DNA of 6,264 nt from Candidatus Zipacnadia bacterium (GTDB lineage Bacteria; Armatimonadota; UBA5377; JALGUK01), in assembly GCA_029820875.1 (NCBI GenBank), contig JALGUK010000100.1:1-6264 (forward strand). Direction: 5' to 3'. Of this stretch, positions 4,931-6,264 are shown in pieces. Numbering within the stretch: the first letter of the stretch is position 1; every line of letters begins with the position of its first letter. Below the pieces are notes generated by a model. That model was not told where the DNA came from. It saw only the letters and a list, made by a program, of their open reading frames with translations, and made no database searches. The position numbers and the translations under genes are program-made.

Positions 4931-6217
4931 ATGGCAGGTGCCAGACGTAAACCAAGTGCGAGCGGTCGGTATCAGGGTTTCTTCATCGACCAGACGGGGA
5001 AGAAGCGATTCTTCACAGGCTCGAAGAAGCGATCGGAGACGTTGCGAATCGCCCGGAAGTTGGAAGACGACGCCCGACAGGTGAAGCTCGGGTATCGGGA
5101 GCCCCGGCAGACGCATTTCAAGTACCGGGAGCGTCCGTTTGCGGAGGCGGTCACCGAGTACCTGGAATGGGGCCGATGTCAGGGGGGCAAGAAGAACCGC
5201 CCGTGGTCGGAGCACCACCTGGCTCACAAACGGCGCCACCTGCAATTGTGGGCCGAGACGTTGGACCTGCAAGTACTCGGCGACCTGGACGGCTTTCTGC
5301 CTCGCGTGGAGGCGACCGTTCGGGAACTCGCCAACCGGGGCAAGGCAGGCAAGACCATTGCGAACATCACCGAGGCCATCGTGAGCTTCTGTAACTGGTG
5401 CGCCATTCGCGGCTACCTGTCCGAGAATCCGCTGGCCAAGCTTAGCAGAGTCGATGCGACCCCGGAATCGCAGTACCGGGCATTGACCGTTGACGAGACG
5501 CGTCGATTGTTGGAGGTGGCCCCGGACCATCTGAGGCTTTTGTACGCCGTGGCCATGGTGACGGGGTTGCGAGCGGGTGAACTTCGATCACTCACGCGGG
5601 AGCACCTGGACACGGAGCGCGGGGGGCTGAGGCTGGACCCTGCCTGGACGAAGAACCGGCAGCCGGGATTTCAGCCGTTGCCGAAACGGATGATTCGCCA
5701 GTTGGAGTCCTTCTGCGGAAGCGGGATCGTGCAGTCGCTGTACCAGCAGTTCTTTCGGAAATTCGTCTGCCCGAAGGATGCGCTTCTCTATGTGCCTTCC
5801 CATCCGGCGCGGGAGCTCGACAAGGATTTGAGGGCGGCCGGGATACCCAAGAGTACGCCGGAAGGCAAGATTGCCTTTCATGCGCTGCGGACTTCGTTCG
5901 TGACATTGACCTATGAGGCGGGCGCCACGCACAAGGAAGCTCAGGAATTGGCCCGGCACAGTACGCCGGGGCTAACCGCGAACACGTACGCCCGGACACG
6001 CAACGAACGCCTTGCCGGAATCACCGAGAGGGTGGCCGATACGGTGCTTTCGGGCAGTTCAGGTGCGAATATGGTGCACGAAACGGAAACGGGTGTCTCC
6101 GCCGATTCGCCTAACATATTGTCAATACAGCAACTTAGACGAAATACGAGAGAATGGAGGCGGGGGGATTCGAACCCCCGTCCCGAGATGCTTCAGGATA
6201 AGCGTCTACATGCGTAG
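4931..6217 (+). CDS. int: Tyrosine integrase, full length
   Basis: The 428-residue protein is a phage-type tyrosine integrase. The first ~60 residues form a basic arm-binding-like region (SGRYQGFFIDQTGKKRFFTGSK). A core-binding SAM-like domain spans about 65-180 (FAEAVTEYLEW to NPLAKL), and the catalytic domain about 185-365. Catalytic residues are Arg214 (TGLRAGEL), Lys241 (WTKNRQ), His317 and Arg320 (FHALRTSF), His343 (LARHSTPG) and Tyr353 (NTYART). It should catalyse recombination between attP and the ssrA 3' end. ATG 4931 follows GAGGGG (4919-4924) by six bases; GTG 4904 is an unlikely longer start. The tail of ~60 residues after the catalytic domain looks unstructured. From Trp409 onward the codons are antisense to ssrA, giving GDSNPRP from the T-arm and a stop from the conserved tmRNA segment, so the true functional C-terminus is probably earlier. 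Confidence 0.95.
   Translation: MAGARRKPSASGRYQGFFIDQTGKKRFFTGSKKRSETLRIARKLEDDARQVKLGYREPRQTHFKYRERPFAEAVTEYLEWGRCQGGKKNRPWSEHHLAHKRRHLQLWAETLDLQVLGDLDGFLPRVEATVRELANRGKAGKTIANITEAIVSFCNWCAIRGYLSENPLAKLSRVDATPESQYRALTVDETRRLLEVAPDHLRLLYAVAMVTGLRAGELRSLTREHLDTERGGLRLDPAWTKNRQPGFQPLPKRMIRQLESFCGSGIVQSLYQQFFRKFVCPKDALLYVPSHPARELDKDLRAAGIPKSTPEGKIAFHALRTSFVTLTYEAGATHKEAQELARHSTPGLTANTYARTRNERLAGITERVADTVLSGSSGANMVHETETGVSADSPNILSIQQLRRNTREWRRGDSNPRPEMLQDKRLHA
6117..6127. repeat. AT-rich palindrome beside the att site
   Basis: TATTGTCAATA is a perfect 11-base dyad about a single central base, 28 bases inside the ssrA 3' boundary and within the integrase tail codons. Its position suits an arm or accessory-protein site, but no consensus is known to me. 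Confidence 0.3.
6155..6217. other. Candidate att core overlapping the ssrA 3' end
   Basis: The T-arm and acceptor part of ssrA forms the junction between element and chromosome. Integration at the 3' end of ssrA or tRNA genes normally restores the gene with identical sequence brought by attP. The exact crossover and length of identity cannot be set without the other junction. No duplicate of this segment is present elsewhere in the window. Confidence 0.6.
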
Positions 6218-6264
6218 TCGTTCTATTGAGATTTCGCCTCACCGAGCGCCGAGCGACAGGCTCT
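6155..6264 (-). ncRNA. ssrA: tmRNA (ssrA), 3' part only
   Basis: tmRNA rescues stalled ribosomes in trans-translation. Read on the minus strand, the segment has the conserved GACTACGCATGTAGA motif (6206-6220), then a T-arm with five G-C pairs (6163-6167 with 6175-6179) around the loop TTCGAAT, then the acceptor 3' strand CGCCTCC (6156-6162) and discriminator A (6155). CCA is not encoded, since the next bases read TTC, so it must be added after transcription. The segment 6224-6264 has GC-rich complementary words consistent with the last pseudoknot. The gene continues beyond the right edge, so the tag-coding region and 5' end are not visible. No clear terminator follows the 3' end inside the integrase gene. 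Confidence 0.93.

Larger units (their letters stand above)
1..6211. mobile_element. Integrase-proximal part of an element integrated in ssrA (left end not in window)
   Basis: A tyrosine integrase gene sits directly against the 3' end of a tmRNA gene, the classic arrangement of islands and prophages using ssrA as attB. Upstream on the same strand are accessory genes only: a second recombinase, three small DNA-binding proteins, a DUF3102-like protein and a replication-like winged-helix protein. No metabolic or housekeeping protein gene is seen. I found no second copy of the ssrA 3' end, so the other att site lies left of the window. It is also possible that the element is smaller and the recombinase at 77-718 belongs to something else. 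No capsid, terminase, relaxase or coupling-protein gene is visible, so phage versus conjugative or mobilisable nature is undecided. Confidence 0.6.

Noticed and set aside
4166..5530. Long open frame on the minus strand (454 codons)
   Set aside because: It lies opposite the integrase, RHH and HTH genes, has no recognisable domain and is rich in shadow-type composition; the plus-strand genes there are certain.
6097..6125. Minus-strand TTGACA (6125-6120) as a promoter against the integrase
   Set aside because: The bases at the -10 position read GCGGAG and do not resemble TATAAT.
6155..6217. Integrase C-terminal GDSNPRP segment as a conserved protein motif
   Set aside because: It is the antisense translation of the tmRNA T-arm, so it is explained by the insertion site and not by protein function.

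Overview
The window is most likely the integrase-proximal end of an integrative mobile element (prophage-like or ICE/IME-like) inserted at the 3' end of a tmRNA gene (ssrA). The last ~110 bases are the 3' part of ssrA on the minus strand: a conserved ACTACGCATGTAG-type segment, a T-arm with a TTCGAAT loop, and an acceptor strand ending in a non-encoded CCA. All convincing protein genes are on the plus strand and run toward it. The host looks like a planctomycete or a relative. This is inference from recognised family style (the short AlpA-like and excisionase-like proteins, the integrase, the winged-helix protein), moderately high G+C and mostly GC-ending codons. No housekeeping protein gene is present to prove it.

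Layout. Positions 77-718: a catalytic-domain-only tyrosine recombinase preceded by three GTACA-containing repeats. Positions 719-1097: non-coding, with a branched Rho-independent terminator, a sigma70-like promoter and a leader hairpin. Positions 1098-2174: a large protein of unknown function with a probable winged-helix C-terminal domain and a lysine-rich tail. Positions 2241-2459: an excisionase-like small DNA-binding protein, possibly translated from a leaderless mRNA. Positions 2496-2660: a degenerate GC-dinucleotide array with a 5-nt step and a 26-nt superperiod. Positions 2694-3497: a DUF3102-like protein with a C-terminal zinc-ribbon motif. Positions 3619-4158: a winged-helix replication-initiator-like protein. 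Its 3' end carries TGTTG/CAACA inverted repeats and an in-frame A_AAA_AAG heptamer that would shift ribosomes into a 63-codon open extension. Positions 4305-4424: a tiny basic protein. Positions 4436-4717: an AlpA/MerR-like helix-turn-helix protein. Positions 4770-4928: a ribbon-helix-helix protein behind a strong promoter with two abutting dyads. Positions 4931-6217: a full-length tyrosine integrase whose last 20 codons and stop are antisense to ssrA.

Working model (inference): the 4931 integrase drives integration at and excision from ssrA, with one of the small DNA-binding proteins (2241 or 4436) as directionality factor. The 4770 ribbon-helix-helix protein shares its operon and may autoregulate it. 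The 3619 protein and its inverted repeats may form a replication module for the excised form. The 5' recombinase at 77 may serve a second recombination reaction or belong to a neighbouring element. The distal att site is not in the window, so the element's size and cargo cannot be judged here.

The most unusual observations are the possible programmed -1 frameshift in the replication-like gene, the 26-nt superperiodic array, and the integrase reading frame that borrows its terminus from the target tmRNA gene.
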